From assembly GCA_034440575.1 (NCBI GenBank), contig JAOTOL010001637.1:2101501-2165500 (forward strand): DNA of 64,000 bases. The letters run 5' to 3'. Below, one piece after another: positions 37,412 through 48,966 of this stretch; the first letter of the stretch is position 1, and the number at the start of each line of letters is the position of its first letter. The stretch is from Imbricaverruca yamaguchii (lineage: Eukaryota > Arthropoda > Thecostraca > Neoverrucidae). Below the pieces are notes generated by a model. That model did not search any database. It saw only the letters and a program-made list of their open reading frames with translations, and had not been told where the DNA came from. Both the position numbers and the translations under genes were made by a program.

Positions 37412-37590
37412 AGGACGTAGGTAGCTTAGCGGCCATGTTGAGAGTCTAGAAAACCAGAGACACGAGGTTCAATTCCTGCGATTCTCCGAGATGCCCTGGC
37501 TTTCTACCAGAGTGAGAGGCGGGCGATGTCATATTGTCCAGGTTGGTGCGCCGTGAAGCCACGCAAAAATGGCACAAATCAAATCTGGTC
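37412..37590 (+). mobile_element. tRNA-derived SINE-like sequence, copy C
   Basis: Box A TAGCTTAGCGG (37422-37432) and box B GGTTCAATTCC (37466-37476) both match the Pol III consensus perfectly, spaced as in a tRNA. The bases around them do not fold as a clean tRNA gene. A 3' part containing GCGCCGTGAAGCC and an A-rich stretch recalls the tail of SINE copies A and B. No convincing target-site duplication was found. Confidence 0.6.
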
Positions 37591-39284
37591 AAGAATGGGT
37601 GAAGCAGAGGAGTGCTACACGTGTATATTTCCAACATTTTGTGTTGCCAGAAAATATTCCATCTTAAATTAAAAGCTTATTATCTCTCTTATAAATTATT
37701 CGATGTTAGTATGTGTGTCCTGCCAAAAACGACAAGAAAACATTGTTGCAGTGGAAGGACCCAAAAGCTACACAATTTTTTTAGTTGACAGAACTTGATC
37801 ACATACGTCCCCATTTCCATACATAATTTGACATTTGGACTTGGGCTTGTCCGCACGGCTGGGTCCCTAGCACTTCTCGGTGCCGTGTGAAGCCGGGTCT
37901 GATGGTACGGCCAGTCTAAATTCGACAGCAATAAAAAGTAGTGGAGCGACGGCATAATGTGCCGATGATAAACCGGAGCATAAGCTGGTGAAGTGGTTGG
38001 TCCATGTGCATTGGTGCAGTGTCTGTCTCAGTGGAACGGGAGGAGAAAGGTAAGGAGGGGAAAGGTAGGAAGGGGAGTTATGGCAGTTGATGCAAATCAT
38101 CGAACGTAGCAAGAAAAAGCCCTGAAATCTTGCTCGGATCGTTTTTCAAGTGTTTCATCGAGAATCGGGCGCTGCTTTTTCACGATGATTTCGGTAATAC
38201 TTCGCTCGTGCTTTATTTGTGTTTTCGGTATTTTTTTTTTGCAGGAGATGACTGATTAGCGTCCACCAACACCAACTCTTAGCACCCGTTGGTCGCATCT
38301 CTAGATGGCACTCTTCTAGGTAGCATCAGATATTCAGAAGCGAAGTGGCCTTGATCTCACGATACAGACAATCCATCAGAAAATGTGTTCGAGCATGTTG
38401 TAAAATATACTTTATTAACATGGGAATGTTGGGTGTCAATCGAAAACCAAATCAACACAGCAATGATCAGCTATATTGTTTGTGGTTATCTCTCCCTTTC
38501 TTTCGTTTTCAGAATGCGTTTTCTTCGGCTTCATGTGCCACGGGAACTCAGAGAGCATCAGCTGTTTGTCCGTAAAAAGGCTGCTTGCAGACCACATTTG
38601 ACATAGAGCACGGGGTGGAATAGTGGCCAGAATGCCGAACACATAACAGTCGCACCATCGCTACTAAGCGATTCCCGGGAGATAAGCGCTTCGCTAGATT
38701 AGGCAAGTGAGTGGGGTCAGATCCACGGTGAAGTCGACTGATGCTGAAGCTGAGGAACAAATCATTGGTCAGGACTGCTGGACACCAGACCAAGCAGGAC
38801 TGCGGGACACCAGACCAAGCAGAGTCGTGCCGCAACGTGCGGAATGTAGAGAGTGTGGAGAACATTGGAGGTCAGACTGAATTGCCAGCACAGCATGCAA
38901 TATGATCACGTGCTACATTGTGCCTGCATGCAGGCACAGTGGAAAGCTCAGTGCACAGAGGAAACACTAAAGAGTGGACACTGGCTCCATGGATCGGCTG
39001 CACGCGCCCTCCTCTCCCTCACACCGTCCCCTGGCCGCCGACGTGGCCGGCGGCCGGAACTGGGCGGTCCGGCACTCCATTGTTTTATAGGTGCGGCCGG
39101 TTAGCGTGACATTTACGGCAGGCGTCATTCCATGGCCTGGGAGAGCCATGACATTCTTCGGCGGCTGCGGGCCCGGCACTGATGGCTATCGGCCAGCGGG
39201 TGGACTATGCGTGAGACGCAGTCGGAGTCGGCGGCGCACAAACAGCTGTCGCCGCAGGCAGGTCGGCCGCACGCACTGCGACTC
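37591..39284. other. Unique sequence, CpG-rich at right end
   Basis: No gene was recognised. A 25-bp tandem duplication (CAGGACTGCKGGACACCAGA plus CCAAG) lies at 38770-38819. From 38990 the DNA is CpG-rich and runs into the next array. Confidence 0.5.
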
Positions 39285-41310
39285 TCCGGGCACCGAGTCG
39301 GCAGGGTGGCGCGACAGGTCGGGCACCGAGTCGGCAGGGTGGCGCGACAGGTCGGGCACCGAGTCGGCAGGGTGGCGCGACAGGTCGGGCACCGAGTCGG
39401 CAGGGTGGCGCGACAGGTCGGGCACCGAGTCGGCAGGGTGGCGCGACAGGTCGGGGACGGGTCTGGGGACCGGAGGCGGGACAGGTCGGGGACAGGCCTG
39501 GGCGACCCGGGCACCGAGTCGGCAGGGTGGCGCGACAGGTCGGGGACGGGTCTGGGGACCGGAGGCGGGACAGGTCGGGGACAGGCCTGGGGACCGGAGG
39601 CGGGACAGGTCGGGGACGGGTCTGGGGACCGGAGGCGGGACAGGTCGGGGACGGGTCTGGGGACCGGAGGCGGGACAGGTCGGGGACGGGTCTGGGGACC
39701 GGAGGCGGGACAGGTCGGGGACAGGCCTGGGGACCGGAGGCGGGACACGTCGGGGACAGGTCTGGGGACCGGAGGCGGGACAGGTCGGGGGACTGGTGAC
39801 CGGACAGGTCGGGGGACTGGTGACCGGACAGGTCGGGGACTGGTGACCGAACAGGTCGGGGGACTGGTGACCGGACAGGTCGGGGGACTGGTACCGGACA
39901 GGTCGGGGGACTGGCACCGGACAGGTAGGGGACTGGTGACGGGACTGGTACCGGACAGGTCGGAGACTGGTGACGGGACAGGTACCGGACAGGTTGGGGG
40001 ACTGGTATTGGACAGGTCGGGGGACTGGTATTGGACAGGTCTGGGGACTGGTGACGGGACAGGTCTGGGGACTGGTACCGGACAGGTCGGGGGACTGGTA
40101 CCGGACAGGTCGGGGGACTGGTGACCGGACAGGTCGGGGGACTGGTGACAGCACAGGTGGGGGGACCGGACACGTCGGGGGACTGGTGACCGGACAGGTC
40201 GGGGGACTGGTGACCGGACAGGTCTGGGGACTGGTGACCGGACAGGTCGGGGGCTGGTACCGGACAGGTGGGGGGCTGGTACCGGACAGGTCGGGGACTG
40301 GTAGAAGGACCGGACACGTCGGGGCTGGTGACCGGACAGGTCGGGGGACTGGTGACCGGACACGTCGGGGGACTGGTGACCGGACAGGTCGGGGGACTGG
40401 TACCGGACAGGTCGGGGGACTGGTACCGGACAGGTCGGGGGACTGGTACCGGACAGCACAGGTCGGGGGACTGGTGACCGGACACGTCGGGGGACTGGTG
40501 ACCGGACAGGTCGGGGCCTGGTACCGGACAGGTCGGGGGACTGGACAGGTCGGGGGCTGGTGACCGGACAGGTCGGGGGACTGGTACCGGACAGGTCGGG
40601 GGACTGGTACGGACAGGTCGGGGACTGGTACCGGACACGTCGGGGGACTGGTGACCGGACAGGTCGGGGGCTGGTACCGGACAGGTCGGGGGACTGGTAC
40701 GGAGACACGTCGGGGACCGGACAGGTCGGGGACTGGGGACGGAGACACGTCGGGGCTGGGGACTGGTACCGGACAGGTCGGGGGACTGGCACTGGACACG
40801 TCGGGGGACTGGTGACCGGACACGTCGGGGGACTGGTGACCGGACAGGTCGGGGGACTGTAGTACGGGGACTGGTGACCGGACACGTCGGGGGACAGGTC
40901 GGGGGCTGGTGACCGGACACGTCGGGGGCTGGTACCGGACAGGTCGGGGGACTGGTACGGAGACACGTCGGGGGACTGGTGACCGGACAGGTCGGGGGCT
41001 GGTACCGGACAGGTCGGGGGACTGGTACGGAGACACGTCGGGGGACTGGTGACCGGACAGGTCGGGGGCTGGTACCGGACAGGTCGGGGGACTGGGGACA
41101 GGGGGGCAGACACGTCGGGGGACTGGTGACCGGACAGGTCGGGGGCTGGTACCGGACAGGTCGGGGGACTGATATTGTGACAGGTCTGGGGACTGGTACG
41201 GAGACATGTCGGGGGATTGATGACCGGACACGTCGGGGGACTGGTGACCGGACAGGTCAGGGGACTGGTGACCGGGCAGATTGGGGACTGGTGATCGGAC
41301 TGGTAAATGG
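39285..41310. repeat. Composite G-rich satellite: 33-bp, 36-bp and 24-bp sub-arrays
   Basis: 39285-39452 holds 33-bp units (CACCGAGTCGGCAGGGTGGC plus GCGACAGGTCGGG). 39446-39787 holds 36-bp units (GACGGGTCTGGGGACCGGAG plus GCGGGACAGGTCGGG), with one stray 33-bp unit embedded at 39507-39540. 39780-41310 holds about 60 units of roughly 24 bp (ACTGGTGACCGGACAGGTCG plus GGGG) with GTACC and shortened variants. All share GACAGGTCGGG. Periods of 3n leave all three minus-strand frames open (up to 766 codons). The plus strand is very G-rich. No real protein is supported. Confidence 0.95.
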
Positions 41311-43553
41311 ACTTATCGTGGGAGAGGGGCTGCCGATCGGACGGATCAGAGGATAACAGAGGATGCGCGGAAGAGGCATGAGATGCCAAATACTCTATGC
41401 TAATACATATCCATCTTGCCAGCACAATAGTGCCTGAACGCTAGTAACGGATCAACGTAATAGAACGAGTGTCTTAACGTTCGCGACAGGTAGGTTATGT
41501 AGGTACGGTTAGAACATAGAATCATGACTTTTCTGGGAATTTCCGATTGTGCTTCCAATGCCTCAAAAGAAGTTACTGTTTGGGTGCACAGCGCAGATTG
41601 TCCGACATCGCTGCTGAAAAATCGCGTTCCGTGATCCAACTTGCGGTATTTGAAGCAGACGTCCAGGTCACTTCATCCAGGCCATTTTGCCCTAGTGATG
41701 GATCTAGCAGAGCCCATTTTAGCATGGTAAGTGGGAAGGAAAATTATCAAAAGTATCCAAATATTAATTGTTTGGCTAAATTTGCAAATCTATCCGAATT
41801 TTTTTCACTTTCGACATATTTTGTCTCCGCCGTCTCCGCGGTTGACAATTTCTTTTAACATATCCTGAGCGACAAAGAGGGCCGACTAACGCTATGCTTC
41901 CCAGAGTGGTGTCCCCCACCAGAGCGGTCGTCTGTAGCCTGTCCTCTCCCCCTCACTCTTTTTAACCAGTCACCTCCGTGAAAAATCGACTTCTTGGTGA
42001 GGGCTGAATTAACCGCACTGATTTGTCTGAATTGGTGGTGCTCTACTATGGAAATGGTCCCCGGCCCACCAGATATATGTACCACTGCATTGAAATCCCT
42101 TCACGTCATGGCTCCTGCCAGATAGTTCCTAAGAATGCTTTGTAGTTAATAACACGCTCAAGGAGTCTACATGTTTGGCCTTTGGGGGAAAATTTTCAGA
42201 CCAATTGCGTTGTTTTATGAATAATCTATTCGATAGCTGTTCTCTCGATCTGAACCAGTAGCATACTAGGAGTTAATGATCTGGCAAAGTTGCATCCAGG
42301 ATGACAGACAACATGCCCTTTATTGCATTACCGTTGGATAATGCTAACTTACATTCTGTCTGCAACAAGAGTACGTCCACAGCGGCATGAACCAGTATCT
42401 CCGTTCACATTCACTGGTGAGCGGAGGTTATTCCTTCAGCCATCACTTTTGATACCCAGAGGAAGTATTGACTAAGTTAATAACATACGTCCTCTTCCAG
42501 CATATTTCTGAAACAGTGCACATATTTTGCAAAGAAGGACGTCCAACTGTTCCATAAGGACGGCTCCGCCTTCAACAGGGGCTCTCAGCCGCCCTTCAAG
42601 ACATCTTAGCTATACTGGGTCGCTTATTGCAACACGCCGCGAAGAATGTACCTATATTCTCAGGAGAGACTCTCTCCTGACTCAAGGGGGCGCCTACATT
42701 GCAAAGAGTCGCACCCAGAAGGGTGTTTGCGTGTGTTAGTACTGTCAAGAGTGGCGCCAGTGACCCAGAAAGGTGTCTAACTTTGCACTAGGGGTGCTAG
42801 CTATTCCAAATTATGTCTGCATTTTCAACAGATACATCACATGGCCAAAAATCTCCTGACTACGAGGAGTGCACTGGCTGGTCCAGAAGAGCGTCTACAT
42901 ACTTGAAGCACCCAGGTATTGTCGGAAAGATGAATGGTCGGAGTATATTGGTGAAGGTGGAAGAGACTGAGGAAGGAAGAGAAGTCTCCCTCAGTATCAG
43001 CCATTGTCTCTCAGAGTATTAGCTATTGTCTCTGTCATACGAAAAAGGCTGGACACATCACGCCTATTGGCCCCGATCACCATCTATGAGTCGCATCAGG
43101 GGACTCATGAACCCTAAATTATCTTTGGAGTCAATGTTCCCCAAACTACTGAAACACAGGAGGAGCATGGCATAGCTTACGGCACCTCCTTTGTCAACTA
43201 TATGGCGTGGACATTGAAGATACTGTGCCAGATCACTGATCTATCGCATAATAAGGGGAACATCGCGGGCCGTTCTCCTTCCCTCCCCCGGAAAATCGCG
43301 AATTATTGACACTAATCGATCTAACCTACTCGCCTCGAAATCATCAATGGTGGGTGTGGTAGGGTGACGGACAGCTCGAATTACTGTCATTGGTCTTTCC
43401 GAGGTTATCCAAGGTCAGTGATCGAGCTTCACATCAGATGACCCTTGTAAGGCTAGGAGCAATCTTAGAGTTAATATCCACGCTCAGACTGAAAGTGGCC
43501 CATAATTTTACCCCTCGATATTGCAGCGTAGTACCTTCACGCGCTATTCGTTG
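41311..43553. other. Unique sequence without recognisable gene
   Basis: Only short frames with no family resemblance; no RNA gene was recognised. Confidence 0.5.
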
Positions 43554-43611
43554 GTTGGTTGGTTATTTGAGTTTTAGGGCGCATCGACCAGGTTTGGTCA
43601 TTTAGCGGCCA
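43554..43611. mobile_element. Short hairpin retroposon with target-site duplication, copy 2
   Basis: A 58-bp insert consists of GTTGGTTATTTGAG followed by the hairpin unit (43573-43610; GGGCGCATCGACCA pairs loosely with TGGTCATTTAGCGGCC). It is flanked by TCACGCGCTATTCGTTG (43537-43553) and TCACGCTCTATTCATTG (43612-43628), which match at 15 of 17 positions. Read on the minus strand it is hairpin, then a CAAC-type tail, then the duplication, like a minimal SINE. Confidence 0.6.
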
Positions 43612-43628
43612 TCACGCTCTATTCATTG

Positions 43629-44037
43629 AATGTCAAAATAAGATCAGCCCTATAACCTCACCTCACCCCTTACCCATCTGGCGAAATATAACAAATCAGA
43701 CATCATTATTTTCCCAGGATATTGAGAAGCATTGATAAAATATCAAGCGTGAATCTGAGGTGGTGTTGACATGTTTGAATAACTTTGTCCAGAGGCACAG
43801 CCAGGATTTCCTTAAGGATGGCCGACTAAAAAAAAACAACTTGGAAAGCGCTAAAAGTTTCGGTGCGCTTCACCCGCCAAAATTCGCGGTTTTCGGTGAT
43901 GACAAACTTAATATTTCTTGTTTTATCTAGTGCATTTTAGTTGCTAACAGGGATTTGACCCCCGCTCTTTTGCTGCGACTCGACTTTGTCTACTTCAAAC
44001 GAAAACACTTCGAATATTTTTGAACATGCTCTCTTTG
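43629..44037. other. Unique sequence
   Basis: No gene was seen. CAGAGGCACAGCCAGGATTT at about 43793 resembles a hAT-type terminus, but no partner was found. Confidence 0.4.
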
Positions 44038-44053
44038 ACCCGTCCCAGATCAA

Positions 44054-44222
44054 ATTCATCGGGTGTTTCACGGCACATTTTATGCACAATCACGGCTGAT
44101 GGCACCGCCCCACTTTTCGGCCAATGGGCCGCAGGATTGGGAAATGTCCCGAGCGATGTGTGTTGAACCCGGAACCTTGGTACCCAGAGGTCAGCATCGT
44201 AACCGCTCGGCCATCCTCTCCT
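44054..44222 (-). mobile_element. tRNA-derived SINE, copy B
   Basis: This is the reverse complement of the copy A body. Box A TGGCCGAGCGG lies at 44213-44203 and box B GGTTCAACACA at 44169-44159. Shared downstream phrases include GGACATTTCCCAATCC and GCATAAAATGTGCCGTGAA. The flanks ACCCGTCCCAGATCAA (44038-44053) and ACCGTCCCGGAGCAA (44223-44237) are a degenerate target-site duplication, with one gap and two mismatches. Confidence 0.8.
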
Positions 44223-44237
44223 ACCGTCCCGGAGCAA

Positions 44238-45055
44238 TTGTTTTTGACGGCTTTGACCTGAAGTTTGTGCGAGATATGCAAAGCATATGTACAAGAAGCT
44301 ACAGTAATTTTCGTGTTTCTATGTCTACCTATTCGGCCGCTATCCCGTAGAGCCTGATTGGAGGAGCTGGAGAGAGCATCAGACCCTTGACCCTCTACCA
44401 GGCAAGGGTTAATGCCTTAACAGAATGCCATTAGTCCATTGTGGGTTTAAGTAAGAGCCAAACGTCTTTATGTTTAACTCTTACGGACCTTTGTCCATGC
44501 ACTTCCTTTCAAAGTTGGTGAACACCACGAATTTCATGAGGAATTTAGTGTTTCATTCCTCTAAATATGCCATATTTTGGCAAAGACGACTCGTGGTTAT
44601 GTAAATATAGCCGTCGGAGCCTTCGTTGGTATGGTATGGGGCTGAGTTAGGGACATCTACCTGATATCAAAATTGTTTTAATTTTGCTTTACTCCTCCAC
44701 AAAATAATTTGGAGTTTGGGTGGGGGTAAGGTGTTTTGAGAGCGGCGAGAAGTTGATTTTTCCAGGGTGCCAGTTTTAACGGACTCTTATCGAAGAGCAC
44801 CGTGCGAAGAAGGAAGTAATTGGCCACACCGCCGATCACGGCGGCCGCCGCGTGTTAGCTGTTAGTAGCGGGCTAGTCTAAGCATGCCATGCAGGGTTGT
44901 CAGTTGGGTTAGTACGGTGTTCTGCAATTTGGCTCTTCTACGTCCGCTGCGCCTCTGGGTAGCCATTTACGTTATGAGTTGGAAGGCAAATCGGCTCATC
45001 TACGTCCGATGGCCCCTCTAGATAGTCGTTAAAAATACAATATGCTGACACAGCC
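44238..45055. other. Unique sequence
   Basis: No gene was recognised. The last 8 bases, ACACAGCC, are the left member of the hAT target-site duplication. Confidence 0.5.
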
Positions 45056-45109
45056 CAGTAGAGCAACCAGGGGGCAAGGGGCCATGCCCCCCCCCCTCCC
45101 ACCCCGAAA

Positions 45110-45350
45110 TTGTTTGTGGGCCCACTCAGAGCCCTGGCTAGGGGCCCACGAAGCGGATATGCGGCTCGAATCAGGGGCCCTTTGAACCAACTGAAAATCT
45201 GGGGGCCCGTTTAAGCCAAGGCCCGCCTCCAACTGGGGCCCATTTTAATTCATGGGCCCGCATTGAACCAATATAACCGCTTCAACCTGGGGCCCTGCCT
45301 TGAACCAGGGGTTCTCTGGAGCCAGGGGCCCGCTGCGGACCGGACCCACT
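45110..45350. repeat. Degenerate GGGCCC / TTGAACCA subterminal repeats
   Basis: Phrases such as GGGGCCCTTTGAACCAACTG, GGGGCCCGTTTAAGCCAAGG, GGGCCCGCATTGAACCAATA and GGGGCCCTGCCTTGAACCAG recur about every 25-30 bp close to the left hAT end. Subterminal motif repeats bind transposase in several hAT elements. That role is inferred here. Confidence 0.55.
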
Positions 45351-46321
45351 TTGATCTATTAAACTACCCTTTTTAATCTTTTTACTTTAACACTTTGATC
45401 AGCATTAAACTACCCAACATGCACCCAAATTTGGTTCAAACCTAAAGAAACTTGTAGGTAGGTTACCTAGATGTTTATTTGGAGGGGAAAACTTGCTTGG
45501 TCCGTTCTATTGTCTAGGTACATCAATATTTGGTGCTACAATTTATGCAGAGTCCCTGAAGGGCTGTTCTTCTATTCTCATGCGTATATTTCTGGTCTTT
45601 TCAGTGGTTTATTTTGCTTACAGGAAATAATTATTATGTGGTTTCTGACAGCCCTTACAGCTCAATATATAAACCATTCAAAACGGTGGTAAATTATTCT
45701 TACAGTGATGAATTAGTATAGCAATCACGTCAAGATCTCTGATAATCACTATCAAAATGCTTTACAAACCCAAGTCGGGCCGTCGAAAAAGAAAAACAAG
45801 GAATCGAATTGACGAGATGGTGAAAGACTCCCGAAGATAGATGCATATGGATCTCAAGGACCAAGGTATGTACACTGAGAGAAGACTAGCTTGCGGATAC
45901 AATAGTATGTACCTTTACATAACAATACAGTTACATACATATTACTTTTGAATATTATGTATGTAGTACCATAGATATCTATAAGGTTAATAAGGTATTC
46001 TATCATCGGTAAGTTATTATAGATGCTTTTCAGCAGTAACTTTCCATTTTTAAAATAGTGCCCCAAGCAACTCTGATAAAAGCAGGAAGCATCATTTTTG
46101 AAAATTATGCATTGGACATGAGTTTTACATGATTGGAAAATCCCGATAGATTCTGTCTGAGGAATGAGTATCTTATGATATTGAATTTGAACAGCCTTTT
46201 GCTATTATCAAAATGGTGAGCGATCCTCTTTCCATCCATATCCTCTTCATTTGGTTTTAACCTTTTTTACTGGTCATAAGTAATTCAAAAGTTGCAGCTT
46301 TTTTTCTATAAATACCCTGTA

Positions 46322-46790
46322 TATCTTTCCAGGTTTCTTGCCCCCTTGCCGTCCTCTTCGAATCCACGAGGTTCTACAATCGACAGAGATGTGGAGGAGG
46401 CCGTCGTGACCGCGGCATCACCGGTTCCTCCAGTCCCTTCCTCCAGTCCACGCAGCACCACTCTACGTGACAGGTGGTTATAAAAAATATTGTGTATACT
46501 ATCAGATGACTGTTATTGCAAATAATTTATATTTTGCGTAAATTGCCCATAGATGCCCCCACCTTCAACTTGATGATGAATAACTACAAACTTTCGGGGA
46601 ACCTTTCCTCAGCATAGTTCCATCAGCCTCCGTCATTGAGATGTGTTGTAGACCGTATCTTTCCAGGTTCCTTGTCCCCTCGTCGTCCTCTTCGGATGCG
46701 GAAGGTAATAGCGTCGACGGAGATGTAGAGGAGGCCGTCCTGACCGTGACATCACCGGTTCCTCCAGTATCTCCTGTCCTGTCATCTCGA
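46322..46790 (+). repeat. Duplicated exon-like block (334-bp spacing)
   Basis: 46322-46452 and 46656-46790 are roughly 80% alike. Each begins with TATCTTTCCAG, a good splice-acceptor end, and continues into an open frame encoding similar acidic/Ser-Pro-rich residues (VEEAVVTAASPVPP versus VEEAVLTVTSPVPP). They may be alternative or duplicated exons near the transposase N-terminus, or duplicated debris. Confidence 0.5.
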
Positions 46791-46800
46791 GTCCGGTCTC

Positions 46801-48966
46801 ATGATCATGATATTGGTTTATACATGGGAGACGGGGGATCGTGTGAACGATGACCTCAGATATGTACTGATCACAAACCCGTGGAAACCCGGCTCAGATT
46901 ATGCTTTCCCTGCCGTGGAAGAGACTGGAAGATGTTGTTACTTTCAGCTATATTGGATGGACAGAAGGAACTGGCTAGCTTACACCCGTACAAAAAAAAT
47001 GGAGGCGTGTGCACAGTATGTGTATTATTTGGTCGGGAAAGAGCTGTCGGGAAAGGTGGTCATGTAAAGCCATGCATGTTCGTTAAGTGGTATGAAGGCA
47101 AACAATCTTCCGTCGTCGCTCAGCTGAATGATCAAACTAGGGAACTTGTCCGGAAAAATCGCGAACGATACAGGCCGCTGATAGAAACGGCCATGACCTG
47201 TGGGAAGCAGGAGATCGCTCTGTGCGGACATAGAGATTCAGGTCCTGTTCTGGAGGAGCCTGAACACAATGACGGCAACTTTCGGGCCCTGCTTAGGAAC
47301 CGAGCACTTGGTGACAGATCGCTGAGAGAGCAGCTTCAAAAATTCCACAAAAATGCAATGTTAACTAATTGGTTGGTACAGAATGAGATCATTAGCTCCA
47401 TTGGATTCCTCATGAGAAGTGAAATCGTCCGACAGGCCAACGAAAGCGGCTTTTTCAGCATTTTGGCAGATGGTGCCACTGACGTCTCCGGTAAGGAGCA
47501 GCTCGTGTTGTGCGTCAGGTTTCTGGACACAGCCAGCTGTGTATGGAAAAAATTATTAAGGTAAGGAGCAGCTCGTGTTGTGCGTCAGGTTTCTGGACAC
47601 AGCCAGCTGTGTACGGGAAGAACTTCTTGGATTCTAGTTGGTGCATGACGCTACGGGGAAGGGTATAGCTCACACTATCATGACCGTTCTAGAGTCGTAC
47701 AGGCTGGACCTAGATAAACTAAGGGGTCAGGGCTATGATGGCTGCGCAACAATGAAGGGAGATACAAGCGGAGCATAAGCATGCATAAGGACACGTTATC
47801 CAAAAGCTGTCTACACTCACTGAGCCAGCCACGTATTCTCGTTGTTGTCTCGTACGGAGTTAAGGTTCAGGTGATATCGAAGTGTTTAGAGACTGCGAGA
47901 GACGTCTGAGTTTATCAACGCCAGTTCCAAGCGAAAAGGCTGTTTCGAAGACGCGCAGGCAGAGACAAGGGCGTCGACCAAGATGAAGAAGTATTGTGAA
48001 ACCAGGTGGGTGGAGCGCCACGATGCTGTACTCAGGTTTTCTGAGCTCTACACAACTGTAGTAGCCTGTCTCGAGAAGATGAGTCAGTGGTCTGATGCCA
48101 CTGCTGCGTCAAAGGTCGACACGTTCCTCACAGCTATATCTAAAGAGTACTTTGTGGTCGCACTCAACTTTGTCGCTCAGTTTGCTGGTCGTCTCCTGCC
48201 AATCTCCAAGTCTCAACAAACTTCGCATCTGGACATAGTTCAGTGTGTTCGTGAGGTTGACACTCTTCTGGATGTACTTAAGAGCCTGCGGGATGGCGTG
48301 GATGCAGACTTCAGAAAGGTGCCAACGGACTCCGAAGAGCCCCTGGGCAAACCTGCAGAAATTCCTCGCATCACGGGACGCCAGAGGAACAGGAGCAACC
48401 CGCCCGATGTGACAGACCCAGAATCATACTATCGGATCAGTCTGTACATTCCATACCTTGATAGTCTGATCCGTGAGACAGATGATCGGTTCCAGCCCCA
48501 CATGAGAGAAGCTGCAAAGCTACAAGCACTGGTTCCGTGCTACGTGTGCCCCGAAACACGAGAAGAGATCTCTGAAGCTGTGGATTTCTGTCAGGAGGAC
48601 CTGCCAGGCACCGTAGGGGAACTTAACTATGAGATCGAGAGATGGATTAAGAAGTTGACCGCAGAAGATAAGGAGGAACGACCCAAATCGTGACACGAGG
48701 CTCTCGCGCAAACTGGGATGAAAGCATTTTACCCCAACAATTCATGTCTGCTCCAAATATTCGCCACGATCCCAGTCAGCACGGCTACAGCGGGGCGAAT
48801 TTTCAGCTGCCTGCGGCGACTAAAGACGTACCTGCGCTCCAGCATGGGGCAGGAGCGTCTGGGTGGGCTGACCCATATGGCCTCGCGTCGGAGGCAGGTT
48901 CCCAGCACTGACGCTGTCATTGATGAACTGGCAAGGAAGCAGCACAGGCTGGGACCTCTGGTGTAG
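46801..48966 (+). pseudogene. Broken hAT transposase (DUF4371/ZMYM1-like)
   Basis: Family landmarks appear in order across several frames. 46845-46915 has a DDLRY...PW...DYAFP leader. 46915-47040 is a TTF-type zinc-finger region ending in CTVCVLFGRE. At 47215-47290 comes GHRDSG. 47455-47530 has SILADGATDVSGKEQL, holding an Asp I take as catalytic. 47640-47860 has LRGQGYDG, KGDTSGA and a diverged KYPKAL...CASH region. 47980-48040 has CETRWVERHD. 48718-48966 is the hAT dimerisation C-terminus (SCLRRLKTYLRSSMGQERLGG). Frameshifts (near 46915, 48695 and elsewhere), stops and a 70-bp internal duplication show that this copy is dead. Confidence 0.85.
47491..47616 (+). repeat. 70-bp tandem duplication inside the transposase
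   Basis: GTAAGGAGCAGCTCGTGTTG and the following 30 bases occur at 47491 and again at 47561. The first copy ends in GTATGGAAAAAATTATTAAG. The second continues in the family sequence. The 70-bp shift breaks the frame. Confidence 0.85.

Noticed and set aside
39125..41425. Very long minus-strand open frames (766, 681 and 571 codons)
   Set aside because: They are three overlapping frames through a satellite with 24/33/36-bp units. Equal openness of all phases, Pro/Ser/Val monotony and no domain indicate artefact.
43793..43812. hAT-type left terminus (CAGAGGCACAGCCAGGATTT)
   Set aside because: No inverted partner was found; a single short motif is not enough.
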